NCBI RefSeq assembly: GCF_014762685.1
Contig: NZ_JABURM010000005.1
Span: forward strand, 310,001-374,000
Length of the DNA: 64,000 nucleotides
From: Gracilimonas sp.
GTDB taxonomy: Bacteria; Bacteroidota; Rhodothermia; Balneolales; Balneolaceae
Direction: 5' to 3'
Within the stretch, counting starts at the first letter, position 1. Each line of letters starts with the position of its first letter. The notes under the pieces were generated by a model. The model made no database searches, was not told the origin of the DNA, and saw nothing but the letters and a program-made list of their open reading frames with translations. Shown one piece after another: positions 38,156 through 47,123 of this stretch. A program made the position numbers and the translations under genes.

Positions 38156-38194
38156 AAAAACCGGTTCATACATTAAGTTTGGACCGGTTTTTTT
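38156..38194 (+). terminator. Rho-independent terminator after the M14 carboxypeptidase
   Basis: AAAAACCGGTTC (38156-38167) pairs with GGACCGGTTTTT (from 38181) and is followed by a run of T, giving a stem of about 12 bp with one G-U around a 13-base loop. Confidence 0.75.
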
Positions 38195-38243
38195 GTGTCT
38201 GAGGTTTCTGATACCCAATTTTGGTATATGCGGTCAGCTAGAT

Positions 38244-38274
38244 CTTGTTGATTCAGATTTCTGTCTTATATTTA
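38244..38274 (+). promoter_or_regulatory. Possible promoter of the beta-lactamase-type gene (CTTG, 19 bp, TATATTTA)
   Basis: CTTG (38244-38247) and TATATTTA (38267-38274) stand 19 bases apart, one mismatch from the Bacteroidota TTTG/TAnnTTTG promoter. The box is 38 bases before the ATG at 38313. Confidence 0.4.
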
Positions 38275-38312
38275 TGCAGCTTTAATTTTACTATGCATAA
38301 AACAACCCTACT

Positions 38313-39584
38313 ATGAAATTTATTCGTGCTTTTTTGTTATCAATTCTGATCCTTACTTCGATCATTTCTTGTGTGCCGCAAGAAAATGAGTCAGCATTTA
38401 TATATGCTCCGGATCAGGAAATGATCACTGCTGTAGATGAGGTGATGGAACGCCAGATCGAACTTGGACGAATTGCCGGAGGCGTGGTTATGATATCAAG
38501 AGGAGACAGCATCATTACCGAAAAAGCTTGGGGTTGGAAGAACAGAGAGGAAGAAGAGCCAATGGAAACCCACCATCTGTTTCGCATTGCTTCTATGACA
38601 AAAGTAATTACCTCAACAGCTATACTACAGCTTTATGAAGATGGAAAGCTATCTTTGGATGATCCTGTTGAAAAGTACATCCCCGAATTTGATGATCCGG
38701 TTGTTTTGACCGAATTCAATGAAGAAACCGGTGATTATGAAACCCGTCCGGCTTCCAGAGATATTACCATCCATGATCTCCTCACCCACACATCAGGTGT
38801 TGCCTATGGATTTACGAGCAGTACCTTTAGTACGATCTTCAGTAACGCAGGTGTTCCTAATCTTGGCTCTGAAGAAGAACTCACCATTGGGGAATCAATG
38901 GCTACTTTGGGAGATCTGCCATTGGCTCACGACCCTGGGGAGCAATTTACTTATGGTTTGAATACAGATGTACTTGGGCGGGTTGTTGAAGTTGCATCAG
39001 GACGGACATTGGCTGATTATTTCTCTACACATATATTTGAGCCACTGAATCTGGATGATATTGGGTTCTATCATCCGGGTCGTGAGGAAGATCTTACACG
39101 GTTATATACCATCGAAGATAGCACCTTGGTCGTATATCCGGAGGAGGATTATGGAATGATCACTCCAAATTTCCCGGTCAGCGGGGCAATGACCTACTAT
39201 TCAGGTGGGGCGGGTTTAACGGCCTCCACAAGTGATTATCTGACTTTCTTGTCAGCATTACACAATGATGGAAGTTTCAACGGAACCCGGATTTTAGAGC
39301 GAGAGACCGTTGACCTGATGACTGAAAATCAGATCGGAGAGCTTGATCTAAACGGAAATAAGTTTGGTTATGGATTGATGATCACAACTGAGGAAGGGTA
39401 TGAGGAAGGAAAACGATCAGTGGGAAGCCTGAGCTGGGGAGGAGCTTTTCAAAGCACATATTGGATGGATCCTGAACACGATATGCTGGTTGTGATGATG
39501 ACACAAGTAATACCGGCTTTGGGGCAGGGTGAGTTTTACGATAGCTTTGAACGAGCGATATATAAATCCATTAAAACAGAATGA
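38313..39584 (+). CDS. Class C beta-lactamase-family serine hydrolase, lipoprotein
   Basis: A 423-residue lipoprotein: signal IRAFLLSILILTSIIS and lipobox Cys C20. The serine-hydrolase domain has the SxxK motif SMTK (S94, K97), a YxN-type motif in FTYGLNTD, and a third element at SLSWGGAF in place of KTG/HxG. Family members include esterases, DD-peptidases and D-aminopeptidases; true beta-lactamase activity is not implied. Acidic surface composition and a periplasm-facing lipid anchor are expected. The gene ends inside a perfect 13-bp hairpin shared with the convergent PepSY gene. Confidence 0.9.
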   Translation: MKFIRAFLLSILILTSIISCVPQENESAFIYAPDQEMITAVDEVMERQIELGRIAGGVVMISRGDSIITEKAWGWKNREEEEPMETHHLFRIASMTKVITSTAILQLYEDGKLSLDDPVEKYIPEFDDPVVLTEFNEETGDYETRPASRDITIHDLLTHTSGVAYGFTSSTFSTIFSNAGVPNLGSEEELTIGESMATLGDLPLAHDPGEQFTYGLNTDVLGRVVEVASGRTLADYFSTHIFEPLNLDDIGFYHPGREEDLTRLYTIEDSTLVVYPEEDYGMITPNFPVSGAMTYYSGGAGLTASTSDYLTFLSALHNDGSFNGTRILERETVDLMTENQIGELDLNGNKFGYGLMITTEEGYEEGKRSVGSLSWGGAFQSTYWMDPEHDMLVVMMTQVIPALGQGEFYDSFERAIYKSIKTE

Positions 39585-39603
39585 TGGTATTCATTCTGTT
39601 TTA
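39572..39603. terminator. Bidirectional terminator, 13-bp perfect stem
   Basis: TAAAACAGAATGA (39572-39584) and TCATTCTGTTTTA (39591-39603) pair perfectly around TGGTAT. A and T tracts on the two sides let it work for both the beta-lactamase-type gene, whose stop codon it contains, and the convergent PepSY gene. Confidence 0.75.
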
Positions 39604-39622
39604 GGAAGAAGCGATATAAATA

Positions 39623-40168
39623 CTATGATTTGGCTTTTTTCTTCCTCTTTTCAAGTTGTTTTCGGTTTTTGCGTTTTGCGAAATAGGGCGTAAAAAATAA
39701 GTAGATACCGGTAATCCATAAAATGGTAACTACGAGGCCTGATGGAAGAAATACCCAAAGCTTGGCTGAATTATGAAACCAAGAGCCATCGTGTAGTGAT
39801 TCAAGTAACTCAGATCGTCGATAAGCAACCTGTAAAATCTCACTGGTTTCAGTATCAATCTGGATTTCCCAACGGTTGTTAGCTCTTACTTTTACAATGC
39901 CTTTGTCAGGCCTTACATCTAGCCTGTCAATATCTTTCCATGATTGTATCATGGCTTCAGGGACAGTTTTGGAAGCTGATAAAATATCATCAAAACTGAT
40001 AGTAGGGACGGCAGATACTCCTGTTTGTGAGGGAGGCTGTACCCAATCTACTTCTTTTTTAACTTGTAAAATTAATCCCGTAATTAGAACTAAAAGAAAG
40101 GGCAAGGCTATTAAAGCACCGCCCCATCTGTGAATCTTTCTCAAGTCACGACGTGTATGCCAACTCAT
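39623..40168 (-). CDS. PepSY-associated membrane protein
   Basis: A 181-residue protein with a membrane helix near the N-terminus (GALIALPFLLVLITGLIL), a periplasmic PepSY-like domain (about 45-130: VRANNRWEIQIDTETSEILQV), and a second helix (LWVFLPSGLVVTILWITGIYLFF) before a basic cytoplasmic tail (KRKNRKQLEKRKKKAKS). The HRWGGALIALPF start is the usual PepSY-TM pattern, truncated to two helices. Related proteins reduce or bind ferric siderophores, or inhibit peptidases. The ATG at 40168 is used in place of a TTG one codon upstream. It begins 20 bp after the amidohydrolase stop and is probably cotranscribed. Confidence 0.82.
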   Translation of the reverse strand: MSWHTRRDLRKIHRWGGALIALPFLLVLITGLILQVKKEVDWVQPPSQTGVSAVPTISFDDILSASKTVPEAMIQSWKDIDRLDVRPDKGIVKVRANNRWEIQIDTETSEILQVAYRRSELLESLHDGSWFHNSAKLWVFLPSGLVVTILWITGIYLFFTPYFAKRKNRKQLEKRKKKAKS

Positions 40169-40188
40169 CAATACTACTCTCTAATTTT

Positions 40189-41775
40189 TTAGTAATCCAA
40201 TCCGGGCTGGGTGATCTTGTAGTTTTCTTCAGCTTTGGCAACTTCAACCATTTCCTGCACATCCTTAAGCAACTGCTTGGCATCAAATACGATCCCATCT
40301 TTGATGGTATAGCGAACACCGCCCTTGCGAACCGGCTCATTATCATCATTAACATAGATAGCCCCGGTGCCATACAAAACTTTCAGGTTCTCCATGGGGT
40401 TGGCATCCACGATCACCATATCTGCCAGTTTACCAACTTCAATAGTACCAAGTTGATCCTCTACACCGAGTACTTCAGCCGCTTTGAGAGATGCAGATTG
40501 GAAAATTTCCAAGGGATGAAATCCTGCTTCACGAAACATCTCCATCTCTTGAATGTACCCGAAGCCATAGAGTTTGTATATGTAGCCCGCGTCAGAACCG
40601 AGTGTAACACGCCCGCCTTTGTTTTTGTATTCATTGATGAACTGCATCCAGATGCGAAAATTTTCTTTCCAGGCAATTTCCTGTTCTGTTCCCCATTCCA
40701 GCCAGTAAGACCCATGTGAGATCTTGCTTGGTTTATAGAATTCCCAAAGTGAAGGCAATGTATATTTTTCATGCCACTCGGCCCGGCGTTGTGCACTCAG
40801 GTTTCTGTTGGCCTCATAAATGGTGAAGGTAGGATTCATAGTATAATCCAGTTCGATCATCTCATCCATTACTGCATGCCATTTCTCAGAACCAGGTGCA
40901 GCTGCTTGTTTCCAGAGGTTTCCGGCTTCCTCAAAACGATGTTGTTCGTTATTGTAATTATAATCGAGGGGGTAATCCTGAATGATACGATCCTCGAAAA
41001 GAGATTCGGGAAGACCATACCAGTGAGTGAGTGAAGTTGCACCCAGTTGGGCAGATTTAAGCGCATTATTATAAACAACACGGGTTTGAGCATGATGAGT
41101 CATAGTTCCCAGATCCCGTTTATTTGCTTCATCAATAGCCGCAGCATATACTTCTGGGGAAGCCCCAAAGAATTTGATCCCATCAGCTCCGGCCTCATCG
41201 ATCATTTTAACCCACTCTCGCGCTTGTTCTGCGGTGGTTATTTGTTGATCATAATTAGAACCAAAATTGATCCATGCAGAAATTCGGGGTGCTGTGATCT
41301 CATTTTTCTCACTCATTTCTTTATGACGCAATGTCCAGTCCATTCCATTTCCTGAACCGGGTTCTCGGATGGTGGTGATACCATGTGCCAGCCAAAGTTT
41401 GTAAACATATTCAGGAGTGGTTCCCTGAGCCCCACCGCCGGTATGTGCGTGCATATCAAAAAAGCCGGGAAGGAGATACATTCCTTCAGCATCCAGAACT
41501 TTTGTGTTTTCATCGGCTTGAGGCCTGCGGTTTTCGTTGATCGGCAGGCCGGGATAACCAACGGTACGAATGGAGGCAATGCGGTTACCTTCCACTACAA
41601 TATCAACTGGACCGGTAGCGGGTGAGCCGGTGCCGTCAATTAAATTCACTCCGCGAATAATGAGTCGTTCATAAGGTCCTTCACCCTCTGTGCGTTCTGG
41701 AGCATCCGGCATCTGTGCCTGGACCGAAAAAGATCCTAATAAGAGAAATAAGAAAAGTAGCTTTAGTGATTTCAT
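40189..41775 (-). CDS. Exported amidohydrolase (imidazolonepropionase-like)
   Basis: A 528-residue metal-dependent hydrolase. The start at 41775 gives a proper signal peptide (SLKLLFLFLLLGSFSVQAQ); a longer frame to 41868 would put 31 extra residues before it. The barrel has GFFDMHAHTGGG with the metal-binding HxH, DGIKFFG with the likely carboxylated Lys, TMTHHAQTR, and TLGSDAGYIYK with the catalytic Asp. It closes with GKLADMVIVDANP. The active site looks complete; the substrate is unknown. It is the third exported amidohydrolase in 14 kb and is followed by the PepSY gene. Confidence 0.9.
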   Translation of the reverse strand: MKSLKLLFLFLLLGSFSVQAQMPDAPERTEGEGPYERLIIRGVNLIDGTGSPATGPVDIVVEGNRIASIRTVGYPGLPINENRRPQADENTKVLDAEGMYLLPGFFDMHAHTGGGAQGTTPEYVYKLWLAHGITTIREPGSGNGMDWTLRHKEMSEKNEITAPRISAWINFGSNYDQQITTAEQAREWVKMIDEAGADGIKFFGASPEVYAAAIDEANKRDLGTMTHHAQTRVVYNNALKSAQLGATSLTHWYGLPESLFEDRIIQDYPLDYNYNNEQHRFEEAGNLWKQAAAPGSEKWHAVMDEMIELDYTMNPTFTIYEANRNLSAQRRAEWHEKYTLPSLWEFYKPSKISHGSYWLEWGTEQEIAWKENFRIWMQFINEYKNKGGRVTLGSDAGYIYKLYGFGYIQEMEMFREAGFHPLEIFQSASLKAAEVLGVEDQLGTIEVGKLADMVIVDANPMENLKVLYGTGAIYVNDDNEPVRKGGVRYTIKDGIVFDAKQLLKDVQEMVEVAKAEENYKITQPGLDY

Positions 41776-41845
41776 AAATAGATTATTGAATTGCAGAATA
41801 TTTTTGAATGTACTGCAAAGAAAGCTTCTACATCGTAAAATTAAG

Positions 41846-42304
41846 TTAGAGCAAAAGAGCTCCTTCATGTTTAAGGAGCCATTCCTTACGTTTTAGTCCA
41901 CCGGCATAGCCGGTCAATTTTTGATCTGATCCGACCACCCGGTGGCATGGAACAACAATGGCGATCGGATTCTTACCATTTGCCCGGCCGACAGCCTGTG
42001 ATGCTTTTTCATCTCCAACTTTTTTTGCGATCGAGCCATAAGAAGTAGTTGAACCCTGTGGAATTTCGAGGAGCTGTTTCCAGACCTGCTGTTCAAACTT
42101 GGTGCCGTCGGGAAGGAGTTCCAATTGGAATGCCGTTCTGTTTCCTTCAAAATATTCTCTGAGCTGAGTTTTTGCAGATTCGGTGTGAATATCGGGATCT
42201 TCAGGTCCGTCAAAATCCATAAATTTTATTTCGGTAATACCCGAACCGTTGGAGAGAATGCGAAGATAGCCGATGGGGATTTCGAGATAGCTAACGTATG
42301 TCAA
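41846..42304 (-). CDS. ogt: Methylated-DNA-[protein]-cysteine S-methyltransferase
   Basis: Suicide repair protein that removes methyl groups from O6-methylguanine. It has 152 residues; the acceptor is C120 in IVVPCHRVVG, and TSYGSIAKKVG and QAVGRANGKNP of the DNA-binding helix are also present. The start is a TTG at 42304, immediately after an in-frame TAA; the first ATG (MDFDG) would delete the N-terminal strand, so TTG is kept. It follows the LEA gene by 22 bp. The gene is separated from the amidohydrolase by 70 bp. Confidence 0.94.
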   Translation of the reverse strand: MTYVSYLEIPIGYLRILSNGSGITEIKFMDFDGPEDPDIHTESAKTQLREYFEGNRTAFQLELLPDGTKFEQQVWKQLLEIPQGSTTSYGSIAKKVGDEKASQAVGRANGKNPIAIVVPCHRVVGSDQKLTGYAGGLKRKEWLLKHEGALLL

Positions 42305-42326
42305 TTAATTAAGTATTTTGTGATGT

Positions 42327-43205
42327 TTATCTAAGGATATCAACTGAACCGGTTTTATCAAAATCAAAACTCGAAAGTTCAAAGTAAGGCAGGTCAGAAC
42401 CAATGGTTGTTGAACCTGTTAATTTATACTCAAGATCTTCATCTCCACTTAAAATCCGGTACGCGCTCATCCCGGCATTCAAAAAGCTGATGGAAACGGG
42501 TAATTTAATATCTTTCGAAGATCCTTCTGCCAGGTTAATTTCTTCAGTCATTAATCCTGAAATAGACTCGAGCCCATTTATTTGAAGATTGTAAGCAAGT
42601 CGGGTCATTTGTAACTGAAATGAGTTTGGGTTCTCCACATTCAATTCAATACTCAGGTCTGCACCATTTAATGAAAGTTTATCGACGGAGAAATTATTCA
42701 AAGAGATGGCAGGCCTTTTGACTACCGGAATTTTTCCGCCATGCTGAACCGGAACGCTGAGGCGACCAATAATTGGCAGGTCAAAACCAAATTCTACTGC
42801 AAAATTAAATTCAGATTCACTTTCATTTCGTAAGCTTTCAATGGTTTGGAGCAGTTCAGAGTAATTTAATTGTAAGGGTATTTTTACACTGCTGCTTTGA
42901 TGAGCACCGATTTTAGTTTCCCGGTTTTCATTACCTGATAAAAAATTCAAATCATTGATGTCAAGTGCATAGTTATAGGAAGCCAGGTCAATGCCTATGT
43001 TATTTGGGTTTTCAATTTCAACATCTGCTGTAACTTCAACAGCATGCAGCGATAGGATCGTCACATTCATGTCAGTTATGGAAACTGTAGGTTTACTGAC
43101 GTTTGATAACTCCCCGAGTTGAGCACAAGATTGGAAGATGGTTACCCCAGCGAATAACAAGAAGACTGATAAAATTTTAATGCAGTAATTCATTGGGTAT
43201 TTCAT
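42327..43205 (-). CDS. LEA type 2 (WHy-domain) lipoprotein, two domains
   Basis: A 292-residue lipoprotein with signal IKILSVFLLFAGVTIFQSC (lipobox QSCA). Two LEA14/WHy-like beta-sandwich domains follow: about 45-150 (VEVTADVEIENPNNIGIDL) and about 175-285 (ADLSIELNVENPNSFQLQM). The double ENPN motif shows the internal duplication. Such proteins are linked to desiccation and osmotic tolerance, and occur widely as bacterial lipoproteins. The ATG at 43205 is chosen over 43235 because it puts the charged residues directly ahead of the hydrophobic core. ogt lies 22 bp downstream. Confidence 0.85.
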   Translation of the reverse strand: MKYPMNYCIKILSVFLLFAGVTIFQSCAQLGELSNVSKPTVSITDMNVTILSLHAVEVTADVEIENPNNIGIDLASYNYALDINDLNFLSGNENRETKIGAHQSSSVKIPLQLNYSELLQTIESLRNESESEFNFAVEFGFDLPIIGRLSVPVQHGGKIPVVKRPAISLNNFSVDKLSLNGADLSIELNVENPNSFQLQMTRLAYNLQINGLESISGLMTEEINLAEGSSKDIKLPVSISFLNAGMSAYRILSGDEDLEYKLTGSTTIGSDLPYFELSSFDFDKTGSVDILR

Positions 43206-43431
43206 GAAATCATGGATTGAGGTTCTTATTAACATAGCTGAAAGTAAGTAAGAAACGGAGCAGAAATCAGCTTTCCTTTATTTTATGTCTGGTTCTGAAA
43301 ATTTTATTTGAATACAGATAAAAAAATTTGTAACAAATATTCGCCTTTTCACTCTTGAATATAGCTTAATAGGTGAGATTAATGTTTATACCCTAACAGT
43401 TAGTCAATTCTAACTCCTTAAAGCTGAACTC

Positions 43432-43466
43432 AAAACCCCGGTACTGATACTTCCGGGGTTTTTTTA
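43432..43466. terminator. Rho-independent terminator, stem AAAACCCCGG / CCGGGGTTTT
   Basis: AAAACCCCGG (43432-43441) and CCGGGGTTTT (43453-43462) form a 10-bp stem with an 11-base loop and a T-run, with A residues on the other side. It lies 17 bp after the TonB-receptor stop and most likely ends that minus-strand operon. Confidence 0.8.
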
Positions 43467-43482
43467 TGTACATGGGTTTCTG

Positions 43483-45723
43483 CTAAAAATAGACTCGATA
43501 GAGTAAACTTACATTAATTCCCGGCTCCGGGCGTAAATCTTTAATGCGGGAAAGATGGTTGTAATATTCTTGATTCAGAATATTGTTCACGTTCAAAGAG
43601 AAGGTATGCAACAGTTTTCCGCCTTCCATCCGGTATTGTGCAAAAGCATCTAAGAGCGTATAACTGTCGGTGGGAGTTTCAAATTCGCCGGTTCGATTTT
43701 GTTCAGCGGCCATTCGTACTCTCGTGCCGAGCTCCAGTCCGTCTTTGGTATATTTAAAGGAGACTTTGCCCTTGAGTGGAGGAATTTGAGGTAAAGGCCG
43801 GGTATCACTGTTGTAACCTGTGGTATCTTGCTCTGCTTGGGGAACATCGCGTTCAGCTAAAGTATAGCTGGCGGATGCATCCAGTACGAAGTTCCTGAAC
43901 AGTTGCAATTCTCCGGAAAGTTCAGCTCCGTATAATACAGCTTCAGCCCCTACAAACTGATAGTCGTTAAGGTCCGGCCGGCGGTTATTTGGCCTACCGG
44001 TATCCTGTGCATATAGGTAATTACTGAATCCATTATGGAAAATAGCTACTTCCGCATTGGCTCTGTCTGACTGGTATCGTACAAAAAGTTCTTTAGCTAA
44101 TCCGCGTTCAGGATCAAGTTCAGGGTTTCCAATTTCATAAGAATAAGAAGCCAGGTGTGGGCCTTCGGAATACAGTTCTTCAAGAGACGGTGCGCGGAAA
44201 GAATGCAAAAGGCTTGTTCCTAACGAAATCCTTCGGTTTATGGAATAAATGACTGCAACCGAACTGGACAGGGCCGGAAAGGTGCGTTCTCTTATGTTTC
44301 CGATTCGTGAATCCGGTTCTTCTTCATCAGGTTTGTTAAGCACCCAATCAAACCGGAGTCCGCCTTCTAAATGCAAGCCGCCGAAGTCGGCTTCTTCAAT
44401 AATGTATGCGCCAAATTTATAGCTGTTAGCATCCGGTGTCCCGGCTCCAATTATAGCATAATCTTCAATTTCACCCCAAAAACCAAAGGACCCTTTATCC
44501 AGGATACCCAGCGAGTTATGCTTGGCTTTGAGGTCGGCATTAGTGGTAACCAGCCCGAATTGAGTACCAAGGGCTCCGCTCGATTCTATTTCACGGTGCG
44601 TATAGTTCTTTATAGAAAAATCTCCCTCAATTACCTTGAGGAAATCGCTTCGGAGTACAATTTCTGATTTTATGTCATATTGAAATTTCTCCATTTCAAT
44701 GTCCACTCCATTGGGGTGGCCCTGTGGATCCGGTGGAATTCCATAATTATTGAAATAGGTACTGAACGCGCCGCCTATATATCCCCAGTCCCGAATCCAG
44801 CTTATTCCTGCCGCATTGTTGGTTGAATTGTAATAAGTGTTATCAATTCCACCCAGCGGGGTAGATATATCATGAGCTGTTCTGCCATTTAAGTTGAGGC
44901 TTAAGGCAAAATTCTTATAGGGTATGGTTGCATCCAAAGCGGCTGAACCGCCTTTGCTTACAGATTCTCCATTCAGCGTAAAATTACCGGTGGTACGGGC
45001 AGGTAGGCTGGTTTCAATTTGATTACGGACTACATTAATTACCCCTCCAATGGCGTTTGCCCCATATGCCAGTGCCTGGGGACCCCGGGCAATTTCCACT
45101 TCCTGAGCTGAAATAGGATCAATAGTGACTGCATGATCAGCAGACTGGGCAGAGACATCCCCGGAACGAACGCCGTCTTGTAAAATAAGTACACGCTCAT
45201 CACCCAATCCCCGAATCACAGGCCTTCCCGGTGCGCTTCCCATCTTTCGTTCATCAAAACCGGCAAGGTTGGAAAGGGTTTGTGAAAGGGTGTTACCTAA
45301 ATTTCTGCGTAAATCGGAACCGAATACTTTTTTGGAAGCGTGCTCAAGGTTAGATCCTTTTAGGTCTTCTCCCTGGCCTACCACTTCCACTGATTGGGAA
45401 CCAAGTACCGTGGGGCTCAGCTGGATATTAACAACTTCATCCGCTTCTTTAATGGCAATTTCTTTGGTTTGAGTGCGATATCCGATTCGATGAATGGAAA
45501 GGGTGAAATTTCCGGCAGGCACATTCTTTATCTGATAACGGCCGTTTGCATCTGCTACCGAGGTACGATTCAGTTCCTCAATATGTACATATGCAAAGGA
45601 TATCGGTTCTCCGGTTTCGGAGTCCGTAACAGTTCCTGATAATAAATAACTATCTTCGGCAAAAGCATTCCCCGAAGAGAACGCTCCTGCCAAAAACAGT
45701 ATGGAAAGGATTAAGTATTTCAA
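43483..45723 (-). CDS. TonB-dependent receptor, ZnuD-like
   Basis: A 746-residue outer-membrane receptor. A signal peptide (YLILSILFLAGAFSSGNAFA) is followed by a carboxypeptidase-regulatory-like domain (about 25-110: SGTVTDSETGEPISFAYV). The plug has RPVIRGLGDERVLILQDG and AYGANAIGGVINVV, and then comes the 22-strand barrel ending YRVYF. The barrel segment FRAPSLEELYSEGPHLASYSYEIGNP resembles ZnuD-type zinc receptors; this is from memory. Translation appears to start at a TTG (45723) directly after the TAA of the upstream lipoprotein gene, since no ATG would keep the signal peptide. Cargo is probably a divalent metal. Confidence 0.9.
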   Translation of the reverse strand: MKYLILSILFLAGAFSSGNAFAEDSYLLSGTVTDSETGEPISFAYVHIEELNRTSVADANGRYQIKNVPAGNFTLSIHRIGYRTQTKEIAIKEADEVVNIQLSPTVLGSQSVEVVGQGEDLKGSNLEHASKKVFGSDLRRNLGNTLSQTLSNLAGFDERKMGSAPGRPVIRGLGDERVLILQDGVRSGDVSAQSADHAVTIDPISAQEVEIARGPQALAYGANAIGGVINVVRNQIETSLPARTTGNFTLNGESVSKGGSAALDATIPYKNFALSLNLNGRTAHDISTPLGGIDNTYYNSTNNAAGISWIRDWGYIGGAFSTYFNNYGIPPDPQGHPNGVDIEMEKFQYDIKSEIVLRSDFLKVIEGDFSIKNYTHREIESSGALGTQFGLVTTNADLKAKHNSLGILDKGSFGFWGEIEDYAIIGAGTPDANSYKFGAYIIEEADFGGLHLEGGLRFDWVLNKPDEEEPDSRIGNIRERTFPALSSSVAVIYSINRRISLGTSLLHSFRAPSLEELYSEGPHLASYSYEIGNPELDPERGLAKELFVRYQSDRANAEVAIFHNGFSNYLYAQDTGRPNNRRPDLNDYQFVGAEAVLYGAELSGELQLFRNFVLDASASYTLAERDVPQAEQDTTGYNSDTRPLPQIPPLKGKVSFKYTKDGLELGTRVRMAAEQNRTGEFETPTDSYTLLDAFAQYRMEGGKLLHTFSLNVNNILNQEYYNHLSRIKDLRPEPGINVSLLYRVYF

Positions 45724-46197
45724 TTATTGAGCCGCTGCTACATTAATTGGAAAATACTGAGTTGTGAAATCTGAGTGTCCGCTGTGCATTAGCTTTAACC
45801 GTAGGTTTGTAGTTCCTTCTGCTTCTGCATGAATGTGGAAACTCCATTTCCCATCTTCAGTATGCTGTTCAAAATTTGCTATACCTTGAGTATCGAATTC
45901 ATGGCCCAGGCTGTTTTCTGCTTCTTCCGGTTGAAATTCATTACCATCGTGATCAAGGAAAAATATGGTGACAAGATCTGTTTCCTGTCCGGCTGTAAGT
46001 TGGAACTCTCCGGTAACTGATTGGTCAGGTAGTTGCTCAACAATAATTTGCCCGTTCATTTTTAGTACAAACCCTTCGGGCTCAGAATGTTCTTCTTCAT
46101 TACCTGAAGTAGAGTTGGAGCATGCCACAGTAATAGAAATTAGGAGTACAAGGGTAAATAAGAACTTAATCGTGGATAATATTTTAAAATTTTTCAT
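45724..46197 (-). CDS. His-rich lipoprotein in the TonB receptor operon
   Basis: A 157-residue lipoprotein with signal FLFTLVLLISITVAC. The mature part is a single beta-sandwich-like domain rich in His and acidic residues (for example FLDHDGNEF, EQHTEDGKWSFHIHAEAEG, LMHSGHSDF), suitable for metal binding. It directly precedes the TonB receptor, sharing a TAA-TTG junction, so the two are translationally coupled. A role as a surface metal-capture protein feeding the receptor is inference from composition and position. I do not recognise a named family. Confidence 0.8.
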   Translation of the reverse strand: MKNFKILSTIKFLFTLVLLISITVACSNSTSGNEEEHSEPEGFVLKMNGQIIVEQLPDQSVTGEFQLTAGQETDLVTIFFLDHDGNEFQPEEAENSLGHEFDTQGIANFEQHTEDGKWSFHIHAEAEGTTNLRLKLMHSGHSDFTTQYFPINVAAAQ

Positions 46198-46232
46198 GAC
46201 TTATAATCTATATTAACTTATTGGTAAATTTG

Positions 46233-46244
46233 ATTTTATAAAAT
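46233..46244. promoter_or_regulatory. AT-rich palindrome ATTTTATAAAAT upstream of the metal-locus lipoprotein
   Basis: A 12-bp self-complementary sequence 36 bases before the lipoprotein ATG. It could be a Fur/Zur-type operator half or a promoter-proximal site, but AT-rich palindromes occur by chance in such spacers. Confidence 0.25.
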
Positions 46245-46356
46245 GTAATTCTGACTGAAATACCCAATGTTAAAGTAGCAGAATGGGTAAAACGAAAGAG
46301 ACAGAATGCTGTAATTTTTTACTAACACTCAGTATCAACTAAGGTTAAGTAAGTAA

Positions 46357-46668
46357 TTAAGCCATGACAGGAGGGGCGCGGCCTAAAAGCGGTACAAATG
46401 GTTGAGTGGACAAATAGAGAGGCTGAAGATCAACAGCAATGATATCCTGAAATTTTAACAATCCGTCAAAGGAAGGCTGAGTTTCGCCACCGGTTACGGC
46501 AACAATACCCGAAACAGGACATAATAGATCATTTTCTGTAATATGCTGTTCTTCAGCGTGATGTAAACATTCGAGGCCGGCACTGTGATAGTGCAGCATA
46601 GACAACATAGTGCCAACCAATGCTGTAGCTAAAAATAATACAGATATGTAATTTCTGATCTTATTCAA
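46357..46668 (-). CDS. Small exported His/Cys protein of the metal locus (DUF2946-like pattern)
   Basis: A 103-residue protein with a signal or anchor helix (NYISVLFLATALVGTMLSML). It then has a His/Cys cluster HYHSAGLECLHHAEEQH and a later LLCPVSG, and ends RAPPVMA. Small proteins with this layout and a terminal R-x-PP recall DUF2946 and related copper/zinc-associated families. The start is a TTG (46668), as no ATG lies between the upstream stop and the signal helix. It lies 159 bp ahead of the His-rich lipoprotein on the same strand and may belong to the same metal regulon. Confidence 0.6.
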   Translation of the reverse strand: MNKIRNYISVLFLATALVGTMLSMLHYHSAGLECLHHAEEQHITENDLLCPVSGIVAVTGGETQPSFDGLLKFQDIIAVDLQPLYLSTQPFVPLLGRAPPVMA

Positions 46669-46784
46669 GTAATTGCGGTTAATTTGACCTCATCATTTAT
46701 AATAAACCAAGTATCGTTAATAATCAGTTCATTATTGTATTATTGTTATAAATTATTACACAATTTTAAAAATTGGTAGCAAAA

Positions 46785-47123
46785 ATGGCTGAATTTCTTG
46801 AGATTACAAAAGAATGGTTTTTCACCTTGGGAGCAGACTATGGGGTAAATCCAGTGATATTTGGCACTATCTATGTAGGGGCGATTCCCTTTTTTACACT
46901 TAGTTTAGTTTGGGTGGTAAAAAATTACCGTTATAAGAAATCTTTGGTTTTGCCATCACTATGCAGCGTATTCTTTTTTATTTCAGCCTACCTGTATTTG
47001 ATTATTGTGGGTGAAAATGTGCCTTGGTGGGTTTATGGGATAGTAACTCTGTTAATTATTTATGGAGCATATTCCACAATTTTGAAAGTGAAATCAAAAA
47101 TACAAGAAGAGATAAAGCAATAA
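46785..47123 (+). CDS. Small membrane protein, three to four helices, unknown
   Basis: A 112-residue protein with hydrophobic segments at about 23-45 (VIFGTIYVGAIPFFTLSLVW), 55-75 (VLPSLCSVFFFISAYLYLIIV) and 80-100 (WWVYGIVTLLIIYGAY), and a basic C-terminal tail. The start is taken at the ATG at 46785; an in-frame TTG four codons upstream is less likely. No family was recognised. It is divergent from the metal locus and precedes ppdK by about 300 bp. Charged ends and regular helix spacing suggest a real protein rather than a chance frame. Confidence 0.65.
   Translation: MAEFLEITKEWFFTLGADYGVNPVIFGTIYVGAIPFFTLSLVWVVKNYRYKKSLVLPSLCSVFFFISAYLYLIIVGENVPWWVYGIVTLLIIYGAYSTILKVKSKIQEEIKQ

Noticed and set aside
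38313-39584. Antibiotic-resistance beta-lactamase
   Set aside because: SxxK and a YxN-like motif are present but KTG is not; the family is mostly esterases and peptidases, so resistance is not claimed.
41776-41868. Longer start for the amidohydrolase at 40189
   Set aside because: It would place 31 residues ahead of a clear signal peptide and overlap ogt.
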